Of a stretch of 64,000 bases of DNA, positions 25,847-33,518 are shown one piece after another; the stretch's first letter is position 1, and the number at the start of each line of letters is the position of its first letter. Under the pieces are notes generated by a model, which made no database searches, had not been told where the DNA came from, and saw only the letters and a program-made list of their open reading frames with translations. The position numbers and the translations under genes were made by a program. The DNA is from Microbacterium sp. SORGH_AS_0888 (lineage in GTDB: Bacteria; Actinomycetota; Actinomycetes; Actinomycetales; Microbacteriaceae), in assembly GCF_030818905.1 (NCBI RefSeq), contig NZ_JAUTAZ010000001.1, forward strand, positions 2,046,001-2,110,000, given 5' to 3'.

Positions 25847-26737
25847 TCAGATGCCGGTCTGCGCGCGCATCCCCATACGCGCCAGGACCACGTTCTCCAC
25901 GATCTGGATCACGTTGTAGAGGATGAGCGAGACCGCGGTGACGAGGACGACAGCGGTCCACAGGGCGCTGAACTGCGCCTGCGGCACGTACTTCGCGATC
26001 GATCCGCCGATGCCGCCGCCGACGGCGAGCCACTCGGCCAGCAGCGCCCCGGTGATCGCGCCGGGCACCGAGATGCGCACGGCCGCGAAGAACGCGGGAA
26101 GCGAGGACGGCATCGCGACCTTGCGGAGCTTGGTCACCGAGCTTCCGCCGTAGACGTCGACGAGGTCGTTCATCTGCGCGGAGGCCGACTTCAGGCCGAA
26201 CGAGATGTTCACGAGGGCGGGGAAGAGCACGACGATCCCGCCGATGACGGCGACGGTCAGGATGTCGCGGCCGAAGATCAGGATGATGACGGGCGCCATC
26301 GCGACCAGCGGGACCGAGCGCAGCAGCATCGCGACCGGCATGAGCGCGTGCTCGACGCCCTTGCTCAGCTGGAAGACCGAGGCGCCGAGGAGGGCGACCA
26401 CGAGCCCGGACACGAAGCCGATCGCCGAGTGCCCGAGGGTCACGACGAGGTTGCCGAGCATGACCTCGCGGTTGGCCGCCGCGGCCGGCACCGTGAACAG
26501 GTAGTTCCAGACGTCCACCGGTCCCTTGGCGATGTACGGCGAGATCTGGAAGATCGCGAGGATGCCGATCCACAGCACCAGCACCGCCACGATCGTCCCG
26601 ACGAGCGTGATGACGCCCCAGCCGAGCGCCTTCAGCGCACCGGATGTCGCCTGCCGGCGGATCTGCGCGTTCAGCTGCGCGGCGGCCTGCGATCCGAGGC
26701 CGGCGGCGGGCGATTGCACCGTGTTCAGGGTGGTCAC
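25847..26737 (-). CDS. ABC transporter permease (second subunit)
   Basis: 296 residues from GTG 26737, overlapping the stop of the preceding permease by 4 bases. Binding-protein-dependent permease with an N-terminal cytoplasmic stretch and six predicted helices from about residue 40; the EAA loop that contacts the ATPase is DLVDVYGGSSVTKLRKVAMPSS in diverged form. It is paired with a second, different permease, so the channel is a heterodimer. The set resembles NMT1/THI5-type uptake systems (pyrimidine, sulfonate, nitrate families). Confidence 0.88.
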   Translation of the reverse strand: MTTLNTVQSPAAGLGSQAAAQLNAQIRRQATSGALKALGWGVITLVGTIVAVLVLWIGILAIFQISPYIAKGPVDVWNYLFTVPAAAANREVMLGNLVVTLGHSAIGFVSGLVVALLGASVFQLSKGVEHALMPVAMLLRSVPLVAMAPVIILIFGRDILTVAVIGGIVVLFPALVNISFGLKSASAQMNDLVDVYGGSSVTKLRKVAMPSSLPAFFAAVRISVPGAITGALLAEWLAVGGGIGGSIAKYVPQAQFSALWTAVVLVTAVSLILYNVIQIVENVVLARMGMRAQTGI

Positions 26738-27567
26738 TGAGCCGTTCCTTTCGACCAGGGAGCGATGGCACGGGCGACGAGGCCGACGAGCGCGAAGCCC
26801 GCCAGCGCGACGGCTCCGCTGGCGAGGGCGAGCGCCCACACGAGGGCCGCGTCGGAGTTCTGCTGGGCGAGGATCATGGCCAGTCCCACTCCGGCCTCGA
26901 TCTTGCCGAAGAACTCACCGAGCACGGCTCCGAGGAAGGCGGCGGGCACGGCGATCTGCAGCGAGTTGAGGATCGAGGGGAGGGCGGCGATGAGACGGAC
27001 CTTGCGCAGCTGGGTGAGCTTGCTGCCGCCGTAGACGCGGACGACGTCCAGGCTCGCCTTGTCGGCGGACTTCAGGCCGAGGAGGGCCCCCACGACGGTC
27101 GTGAAGAAGCACGAGAGCGCGGCGAGGAAGACGGCCGTTCCGCTGGCCTCACCGGGCTTGGGAACCGGGAACAGCACGACGGCCAGCATGCCGATGGCGA
27201 CGATGGGCACGCAGTAGGTGAGGATCGCCAGCTGCATCGCGAGGCCCTCCAGCCGCGGGAGCAGCAGGACGACGAAGGCGAGCAGAAGAGCGAGTCCGTT
27301 GCCCCACAGGTATCCGATGCCCGACTCCACCAGGGTCACCGAGAAGTTGCGGGCGAAGTAGTCCCACCCTGCCGTGCCGTAGGCGATGACCACGTCGAGG
27401 GGACTGGGGATGATCTTCTGTCCCGAGGGGTTGAGGAAGATCTGGGAGATGATCCACCACAGGATGATCAGGCCCACGCCGCCGATCGTGCCGGTCAGCC
27501 ATGCCGGGAGCTTGATGTCCTCCCAGTGGATCGCGCGGCCCTTGCCGGGTGCGTCAGTGGTCGTCAT
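26734..27567 (-). CDS. ABC transporter permease (first subunit)
   Basis: 277 residues. Six predicted membrane helices between about 25 and 270; coupling loop [18 protein letters not shown] near residues 175-195 matches the equivalent loop of its partner. The start overlaps the end of the ATPase gene by 14 bases. Inner-membrane partner of the lipoprotein-type binding protein at 28419. Two unlike permeases per transporter is less common in the NMT1/taurine group, where homodimers are frequent. Confidence 0.88.
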   Translation of the reverse strand: MTTTDAPGKGRAIHWEDIKLPAWLTGTIGGVGLIILWWIISQIFLNPSGQKIIPSPLDVVIAYGTAGWDYFARNFSVTLVESGIGYLWGNGLALLLAFVVLLLPRLEGLAMQLAILTYCVPIVAIGMLAVVLFPVPKPGEASGTAVFLAALSCFFTTVVGALLGLKSADKASLDVVRVYGGSKLTQLRKVRLIAALPSILNSLQIAVPAAFLGAVLGEFFGKIEAGVGLAMILAQQNSDAALVWALALASGAVALAGFALVGLVARAIAPWSKGTAQ

Positions 27568-28381
27568 CGGCGGCGGCGCCCCCCTCGCCGAACAGCAGCT
27601 CGGAGGCCTGATCGACGTAGGCGTGGAACTCGGGGGTGCGCATCATGTCGGGCGTCCGCGGACGGGGGAGGTCGATCGTCATGACCTCCTTGACCCGGCC
27701 GGGTCGCGGGCTCATGACAGCGACCTGGTCGGAGAGGAAGATCGCCTCCGAGATCCCGTGGGTGACCAGCAGCGTGGTCGCGGGCTTCTCGGTCCAGATG
27801 CGCAGGAGCTCGAGGTTCAGCTTCTGCCGCGTCATGTCGTCGAGCGCGCCGAACGGCTCGTCGAACAGCAGGACCTCGGGTCGCATGACCAGCGACCGGG
27901 CGATCGAGACGCGCTGACGCATGCCGCCCGAGAGCTGAGCGGGCTTGGCCTTCTCGAAGCCCTTGAGGCCGACGAGCGAGATGAGCTCGTCGACGTAGCC
28001 CTTGTCGACCGACTTTCCGGCGACCTCGAAGGGCAGACGGATGTTGCTCATCACGCTCCGCCAGGGCATGAGCGCCGAGTCCTGGAACGCGATGCCGAGC
28101 TTGCTGTCGCGTCGCAGCTCCTTGGGGCTCTTGCCATCCACCCGCGTGGTGCCGCTGGTGGGCTGCTCGAGTCCGGCGAGGATGCGCAGGATCGTGGACT
28201 TCCCGCATCCGGAGGGCCCGAGCAGGGAGAGGAACGTCCCCTGCTCAGTGTGCAGGTTCGCGTCCTGCAGCGCCACGACCGTCTTGCGTCCCGTGGTGAA
28301 GACCTTGTTGAGGCCGGTGATCTGGAGGCCGGTGCCCAGGGTGGTCCCCTGGGCACCGGTCTCGATGACGGTGTTCGTCAC
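27554..28381 (-). CDS. ABC transporter ATP-binding protein
   Basis: 275 residues. Walker [10 protein letters not shown] at 55-63, signature [14 protein letters not shown] near 150, Walker [13 protein letters not shown] near 172, and the H-loop [13 protein letters not shown]. It belongs to the nitrate/sulfonate/bicarbonate/pyrimidine (TauB/SsuB/ThiZ) branch by the [10 protein letters not shown] stretch. It energises the adjacent permeases and sits second in the operon, 37 bp after the binding-protein gene. Confidence 0.94.
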   Translation of the reverse strand: MTNTVIETGAQGTTLGTGLQITGLNKVFTTGRKTVVALQDANLHTEQGTFLSLLGPSGCGKSTILRILAGLEQPTSGTTRVDGKSPKELRRDSKLGIAFQDSALMPWRSVMSNIRLPFEVAGKSVDKGYVDELISLVGLKGFEKAKPAQLSGGMRQRVSIARSLVMRPEVLLFDEPFGALDDMTRQKLNLELLRIWTEKPATTLLVTHGISEAIFLSDQVAVMSPRPGRVKEVMTIDLPRPRTPDMMRTPEFHAYVDQASELLFGEGGAAADDDH

Positions 28382-28418
28382 GTGAGTGCTCCGGATTCGG
28401 ATGTCGAGAGTGCCGGGA

Positions 28419-29498
28419 TTACTTGGCGTACTTCACCAGGTCGGGGTTCTCCTTGTACACCTCGTCGAGCAGCGAGGTGTCGAAGAGCTGGTCCGTCGTG
28501 ACGTTGATGCCGGCGTCCGCGAGGCTCTTGATCGTCGAGCTCTTGAGCTCGTCGGAGATCGTGAACAGGCCGTTCTCGACGGTCTCGTCGGAGACGACGA
28601 GGTCGCTCAGCTGCGCCTCGGCGCCGGCCAGCGAGTTGGCGGGCGTGAGGTTCAGGTCCTTGCCGTAGTCGTTGACGGCGAGGTCCGAGCAGCCCTTCGG
28701 GTCGTTGACCGCGTCGGTCCAGCCCTGGATCTCGGCCTTCAGGAACGCCTTGACCTTGTCGGGGTGGTTCTTGATCATGTCGTCGGTGGCGATGAAGGTC
28801 TCCGCAGGGAAGGGCAGACCGTTGTCGGCGAACGGCAGGTTGACCGTGTCGTAGCCCTCGTTCTTGACGATGATCGCCTCGTTGGTGAGGTAGGCGATGA
28901 ATCCGTCGACCTCGCCGTTGGTCAGGGGCGCCGGGTCGTACTGGACCGGGACGACCGTGACGTCGCTCGAGGTCAGGCCGTTCGCGGCGAGGAAGGCGTT
29001 GAACAGCGAGGTGTTCGAGTCCTGCACGCCGATCTTCTTGCCCTTGAGGTCGGCGACCGTGGCGATGTTGCCCTTGTTCTTGAGCGAGAGGATCGTGAAG
29101 GGGTTCTTCTGGTAGGTCGTGCCGATGACCTTCAGGGGCGAGCCCTCGGTGGCGATGGCGGAGCCGGTGGCGACGGCGTCGCTGAGACCGAAGTCGGCGG
29201 TGCCCGAGAGGAGCTCGGAGACGCTCGTGGACGGGCCGGGGATGAGGTTCACGCCCGAGAAGCCGGCCCCCGTGAAGTAGCCCTTGCTGTCGGCGAAGAA
29301 CTCGCCACAGAACTCCTCGTTCTTGATCCAGCTCAGCTGCACGTTGAGCTGGCCGAGGTCCGCGGAGTCACCGCCGGACGAAGCGCTGCTTCCACCCGAC
29401 GAGGAGCCGCCGCTGCAGGCGGTCAGGGCGAGAGCCGTCAGCGCGATCGCTGCGACCGAGGTGGCGACGCGGCTGCGTCGCGAGGTGAGGAATGACAT
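28419..29498 (-). CDS. NMT1/THI5-type ABC substrate-binding lipoprotein
   Basis: 359 residues. Signal peptide and lipobox LTAC place the lipidated Cys at 28, followed by a Ser/Gly linker (30-45). The mature part is a two-lobe periplasmic-type binding protein of the NMT1/SsuA family ([50 protein letters not shown]). Such proteins bind pyrimidines such as HMP, sulfonates or other small heterocycles. Cotranscription with two aminopurine deaminases and a purine-type regulator suggests a purine or related heterocycle, which is inference. First gene of its operon, with an exact GlnR-type box 120 bp upstream. Confidence 0.9.
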   Translation of the reverse strand: MSFLTSRRSRVATSVAAIALTALALTACSGGSSSGGSSASSGGDSADLGQLNVQLSWIKNEEFCGEFFADSKGYFTGAGFSGVNLIPGPSTSVSELLSGTADFGLSDAVATGSAIATEGSPLKVIGTTYQKNPFTILSLKNKGNIATVADLKGKKIGVQDSNTSLFNAFLAANGLTSSDVTVVPVQYDPAPLTNGEVDGFIAYLTNEAIIVKNEGYDTVNLPFADNGLPFPAETFIATDDMIKNHPDKVKAFLKAEIQGWTDAVNDPKGCSDLAVNDYGKDLNLTPANSLAGAEAQLSDLVVSDETVENGLFTISDELKSSTIKSLADAGINVTTDQLFDTSLLDEVYKENPDLVKYAK

Positions 29499-29619
29499 GA
29501 CGTGTCTCCAGATGCCGTGTGGTGCACTCGGGTAAGGGCGTTGCGGGAATCGGCTCGCGCCACACCCCGCAACGTCTTCGACGGTAGGCGATGTAGATTT
29601 CACGAACACTGGCGCTCGT

Positions 29620-29635
29620 GTTTCGTCGCCGTTAC
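29620..29635 (-). promoter_or_regulatory. Exact GlnR-type box upstream of the ABC/deaminase operon
   Basis: Read leftwards the site is GTAAC-GGCGAC-GAAAC, an exact GTnAC-N6-GAAAC pattern of actinobacterial GlnR sites. Another CACGAACACT element adjoins it at 29601. It lies about 120 bp upstream of the binding-protein ATG, compatible with activation from upstream of the promoter. Confidence 0.6.
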
Positions 29636-29677
29636 GGTCCGCCCGATCTGCGCCGGACGGTCGCGACCGCGCGCGGC

Positions 29678-31066
29678 TCAGCGGGGGTGGCCGAAACGCG
29701 CGGCCTGCGCCGGCAGGTCGGCGTGGATGCGCGCGCTCGCCTCGGCGGCGAGCGGGTTGGTGGACACGCCGTTCTCGCTCACGAGGCGCCCGCCGACGTA
29801 GACCTTCTTGAGGTTGCGCAGGCTCATCGAGAGCACGTAGCTGCGCACGGGGTGCCAGAGCGGCCCCACATCGGGGGTGCGCGGGTCGACGACGACGAAG
29901 TCGGCGAGCTTGCCGACCTCGAGCGAGCCGACGCGGTCGGCGACCCCGAGGATCTCCGCCCCGCCGATCGTGTGGAGGCGGAGCACCCGCTCGGGGGTCA
30001 TCGAGAGCGGGTCCTTCGTGCGTGCGCGCTGCATGAAGATGCCCGCGCGCATGTTGCCCCAGGGGTCCGAGATGTCGGTGCACGCCTGGTCGTCGAGCCC
30101 CATGCCCACCCGGATCCCCAGCTCGAGCATCTCGGGCACGAGCGCGACGCCGGAGGCGAGACGTCCGTTGGACGCGGGCTGCCAGGACATCGACGCGCCG
30201 CCGGCGGCGGTCTGCTCGATGATCTCCGGCGTCGTCTGGATGAAGTGACCGAACATCATGTCGGGGCCGAGGGCGCCGGCGTCGCGGTACAGGGCGAACT
30301 TCGCCTGCTGCAGCGGCACCGCCTCGGGCGACTCGAGGAAGTGCGCCTGGTTGGTGACGCCGAACCGGCGCATCGCGGCGACCTCGAGCTCGGCGGCCTC
30401 CGGCCGGGGCGACCACTGCACCTGGCCCATGATCGAGGCGCCGAGCGCGAAGTCGGGGTCGAGCGAGCGGGTGTGGGCGACGGATGCCGCGAAACGGTCG
30501 AAGATCTCGTCGTCGGACCCGGCGGTGACGTCCATGCCGATCGAGTCGACGAACCGGATGCCGGCGTCGAAGCAGCCGTCGGCCTGGCGCAGGTGGTAGT
30601 CGAGCTCGCGCAGCGGCGCATCGCCCACACGCTTCCCGTCGACCATGGACTCCCACGACTGCAGCGGATCGGTGAAGTTGTAGGCGGTCGTCACGCCGTT
30701 CGCGAGGAAGTCCAGCGCCCCGTGCAGCGTCGACCAGTAGATGTCCTCGGCGGACATGTGCCGCGTGAACCCGAGCATCGAGTCGCACCAGCCGTACAGC
30801 GTCTCGTCGACCCCGAGCCCGCGCAGCCCGCTCGTGAACAGGTGGGAGTGGCTGGACACGAAGCCCGGCGCGACGAACGCGCCCTGCACGTCCAGGACCT
30901 CGTCGGGGACGACGCCCTCGAGCAGGGTCTGCGGCGGCTCCCCCGCGCCAAGGGCCGCGATCCGTCCCGCGTCCACGAGCATCCAGCCGTTCTCTATGTA
31001 GCCAGGGTCATCCGTGCCGGCGGGCAGCGTGATGAGTCGGGCGTGGGTGACGAGCACAGTGGGCAT
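29678..31066 (-). CDS. TRZ/ATZ-family amidohydrolase, candidate guanine or 8-oxoguanine deaminase
   Basis: 462 residues from ATG 31066. Amidohydrolase superfamily: VSSHSHLF gives H73 and H75, FGHFIQTTPE the third His region, and GMGLDDQACTD the metal/catalytic Asp. PGFVSSHSHL at the barrel entry and ADFVVVDPRTPDVGP at the C-terminus fit the TrzN/AtzB/SsnA group, which includes 8-oxoguanine deaminase and guanine deaminase. 8-oxoguanine deaminase would yield urate directly. It lies just upstream of, and parallel to, the ABC/deaminase operon, with its own promoter and GlnR-like site. Hydroxytriazine hydrolase activity is an alternative. Confidence 0.82.
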   Translation of the reverse strand: MPTVLVTHARLITLPAGTDDPGYIENGWMLVDAGRIAALGAGEPPQTLLEGVVPDEVLDVQGAFVAPGFVSSHSHLFTSGLRGLGVDETLYGWCDSMLGFTRHMSAEDIYWSTLHGALDFLANGVTTAYNFTDPLQSWESMVDGKRVGDAPLRELDYHLRQADGCFDAGIRFVDSIGMDVTAGSDDEIFDRFAASVAHTRSLDPDFALGASIMGQVQWSPRPEAAELEVAAMRRFGVTNQAHFLESPEAVPLQQAKFALYRDAGALGPDMMFGHFIQTTPEIIEQTAAGGASMSWQPASNGRLASGVALVPEMLELGIRVGMGLDDQACTDISDPWGNMRAGIFMQRARTKDPLSMTPERVLRLHTIGGAEILGVADRVGSLEVGKLADFVVVDPRTPDVGPLWHPVRSYVLSMSLRNLKKVYVGGRLVSENGVSTNPLAAEASARIHADLPAQAARFGHPR

Positions 31067-31113
31067 GGCGATCTCTCCGAACGGTCGGTGCACCGCAACG
31101 CTAGCGGGACCGT

Positions 31114-31129
31114 GTTTCCGGGCCGCTAC
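31114..31129 (-). promoter_or_regulatory. GlnR-box-like site upstream of the amidohydrolase
   Basis: Leftward reading GTAGC-GGCCCG-GAAAC, one mismatch to GTnAC-N6-GAAAC and the same variant as at 9333-9348. A TAGCGT -10 (minus strand, about 31099-31104) lies between it and ATG 31066. Confidence 0.45.
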
Positions 31130-31295
31130 AGATCGCGGCGCCCGCCGCGAACGCGAAGTTATCCACAGGGCGCGGAACCGAGGGCCGCGCATTTCTTATG
31201 CTGGTTGCCGTTCCCAGCGAACGCATATCACCAACAGAGAGGTTGCCCAGCCTGCCGGACGGCTCCGCCGGGCGCCATCGGAAAACGAGTCACCC

Positions 31296-31796
31296 ATGCG
31301 CACCACACGCCTGCTGCCCGCCGCAGCCCTCCTGTCCTCCGTTCTGCTCCTCGGGGGATGCACCGCGATCGGCAATCTCTTCGGAGGCGACCAGGCCGTC
31401 CGAGACGCCGACAGCGGCGAGGTCACCGACGCCGGCAAGGGCGATGTGTTCGCGCTGAAGGTGGGCGACTGCTTCGACGACGAGGCCGGCACCGAGGTGA
31501 GCGAGCTGCCGCTGAAGCCCTGCTCCGGCCCGCACGACTTCGAGACCTACTACGACTTCTCGCTGCCGGGCGACGAGTACCCGGGCATGAGCGAGATCGA
31601 CTCCCAGGCCGAGACGGAGTGCGGCGCCGCTTTCGACGACTTCGTCGGCATCCCCTATGAGGAGTCGACCCTCGGGTACAGCTACCTGACGCCGACCCAG
31701 AAGAGCTGGGAGCAGGGCGGCGACCGCCTCGTCTCCTGCTACGTCGGCGACCCGGCCGGCCCCGTCAGCGGCAGCCTCGCCGGCGCCGCGCGATGA
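31296..31796 (+). CDS. Septum-formation-domain-like lipoprotein
   Basis: 166 residues. Signal peptide LLPAAALLSSVLLLGGC with a lipobox ending at C22. The mature domain contains FALKVGDCFDDEAG, PLKPCSGPHDFETYYDF and AETECGAAFDDFVG, the paired-Cys pattern of the actinobacterial 'septum formation' domain (PF13845-type) and related DUF4190-linked lipoproteins. Extracytoplasmic, membrane-anchored. Its stop overlaps the ATG of the next membrane-protein gene by 4 bases, so they form a unit. No specific role can be assigned. Confidence 0.82.
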   Translation: MRTTRLLPAAALLSSVLLLGGCTAIGNLFGGDQAVRDADSGEVTDAGKGDVFALKVGDCFDDEAGTEVSELPLKPCSGPHDFETYYDFSLPGDEYPGMSEIDSQAETECGAAFDDFVGIPYEESTLGYSYLTPTQKSWEQGGDRLVSCYVGDPAGPVSGSLAGAAR

Positions 31797-32800
31797 GCGA
31801 CGCGGCGGCCGGGCGGCAGGTGTTCCGCCCGGCGCTCGGCCGCCGTGTCGTCGGTGCCCTCCTCGGCTCGATCGCCTTCGCCGTGCTCGCCGCCGTGCTG
31901 GTTCCACGGCTGTTCCCGGTGACGACGCCGCGCGACGTCCGCGCGGGGCTCACGCTCGTCGTCGTCCTCGTCGGGGTCGGCGTCATCTGGGCCGTGACCC
32001 TGTGGTGGAGCAACCTGCGGGTGGTCGTGACCGCCGCAGCCGTCGAGGTCCACCGCCCCGGCATGCGGCTGCACGCCTGGGCGCGCGACGAGACCGCCTT
32101 CAGCAGCTCGCTCACCAAGCGCTACGTCAACGGGATCCCGGCGGGGACCACACGCACCCTCGTCGCCCGCGGCCCGGGCGGGACGGTCAACGTGGCCGTT
32201 CCCCTGGGTCGTGAGGACTTCACCCGGCTGATGGCGGTGGTGACCCCGCTGGCACCCCCGGCAGCGCCCGCCGAACCGGATCCCGCCGTAGTCGGCCCGC
32301 GCGTCTTCCTGCCGGACCCGGCGCCCATCGCCGCACGCGCCATGCGGCTCGGGATCGGCGCCGGCGTCGGGCTCCTCGTCACCTTCGGCGTGCTCGTGCT
32401 GCTGGCGACGGGCGTGTGGGGACGCGACGACACGGAGCTCGCGACGGTCGGGGTCGCGGTCGCCGCCGTGGTCACGGTCGTGCTGGCCGTGCTGACCGCG
32501 ATCATGCTCGGCCGCGCGCGGCAGGTCCCGGAGCGGATCGAGGTGGCACCGGGGATGCTGACGGTCGACGACCGTGTCTTCCCGCTCACGGCCGTGCGCG
32601 CCGTGCGGCTCAGTCCGCCCGCCTACCCGGTCCGGCGGCTCGCGATCACCGACGCGGCCGGATCGACGCACCGGTGGCTGCTGGGCGAGGCGCACTCGCC
32701 GCGCACGCCGCAGCTCCTGCCGGCGTATCCGGAGCTCGTGGCCGCCGTCGCCGCGGCCGGTGCCGGCACCGAAGGGGTCGTGCTCTACGACCTCCGCTGA
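31793..32800 (+). CDS. Hypothetical four-helix membrane protein (PH-like domain possible)
   Basis: 335 residues, not recognised as a named family. Hydrophobic pairs at about 18-40 and 48-70, then 180-205 and 215-242, each pair followed by a soluble beta-rich part (NLRVVVTAAAVEVHRP and RIEVAPGMLTVDDRVFPL). This repeat of helix pair plus sheet resembles bacterial PH (bPH) membrane proteins. It is translationally coupled to the preceding lipoprotein gene (ATGA). It runs convergently into kdpE, with TGAGCG and CGCTCA at the two stops. Confidence 0.65.
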   Translation: MSDAAAGRQVFRPALGRRVVGALLGSIAFAVLAAVLVPRLFPVTTPRDVRAGLTLVVVLVGVGVIWAVTLWWSNLRVVVTAAAVEVHRPGMRLHAWARDETAFSSSLTKRYVNGIPAGTTRTLVARGPGGTVNVAVPLGREDFTRLMAVVTPLAPPAAPAEPDPAVVGPRVFLPDPAPIAARAMRLGIGAGVGLLVTFGVLVLLATGVWGRDDTELATVGVAVAAVVTVVLAVLTAIMLGRARQVPERIEVAPGMLTVDDRVFPLTAVRAVRLSPPAYPVRRLAITDAAGSTHRWLLGEAHSPRTPQLLPAYPELVAAVAAAGAGTEGVVLYDLR

Positions 32801-32828
32801 GCGGGATCGCCCGGCCGCATCCGCGCGC

Positions 32829-33518
32829 TCAGTCCTCGAGCACGAGCCGGTAGCCCATGCCGGGCTCGGTCAGCAGGTGCACCGGACGCGCCGGATCGTG
32901 CTCGAGCTTCTTCCGCAGCTGCGACATGTAGAGCCGCAGGTAGCCCGTGTCGGTGACGTGCGCGGTGCCCCAGATGTGCTCGAGGAGCGTCTGTCGGGTG
33001 ACGAGCCGCCCGGGGTTGCGCAGCAGCAGCTCGAGCATGCTCCACTCGGTCGGCGTGAGCCGCACCTGCCGCGTCTCCCCCGCCGTCGTCCGGGTGATGC
33101 TGTGCGCGGCGAGGTCGACCGAGACGTCGCCGAAGGTCACGACCGGATCCGCATCGTGCTGCGGCAGGCGGCGGGTCAGGGCGCGGATGCGCGCGAGGAG
33201 CTCCTCGATCGAGAACGGCTTGGTCACGTAGTCGTCGGCGCCGGCGTCGAGCGCATCGACCTTGTCCGCCGCACCGGTGCGCCCCGAGATGACGAGGATC
33301 GGCGCCTCGGACCAGCCGCGGATCGCGTGGATGACGTCGATCCCGTCGAGCTGCGGCATCCCGAGATCGAGCAGGAACAGGTCGGGACGATCGTCGACGG
33401 CGGCCGCGATCGCCTGCGCGCCGTCGGTCGCCGTCACGATCTCGTACCCCTTGGCGGTCAGGGTGATCCGCAGCGCCCGCACGATCTGCGGGTCGTCGTC
33501 GGCGATGAGCAGTTTCAT
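32829..33518 (-). CDS. kdpE: Two-component response regulator KdpE
   Basis: 229 residues. Receiver domain 1-115 with phosphoacceptor D51 (FLLDLGMPQLDG), acidic pair DDD at 7-9 and the conserved Lys in YVTKPFS. OmpR-type winged helix 130-229 (RLTPTEWSMLELLLRNPGRLVT, LRLYMSQLRKKLEHDP). It activates the kdp operon under low potassium or turgor stress after phosphorylation by KdpD. ATG 33518 overlaps the kdpD stop (ATGA). Last gene of the operon. Confidence 0.96.
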   Translation of the reverse strand: MKLLIADDDPQIVRALRITLTAKGYEIVTATDGAQAIAAAVDDRPDLFLLDLGMPQLDGIDVIHAIRGWSEAPILVISGRTGAADKVDALDAGADDYVTKPFSIEELLARIRALTRRLPQHDADPVVTFGDVSVDLAAHSITRTTAGETRQVRLTPTEWSMLELLLRNPGRLVTRQTLLEHIWGTAHVTDTGYLRLYMSQLRKKLEHDPARPVHLLTEPGMGYRLVLED

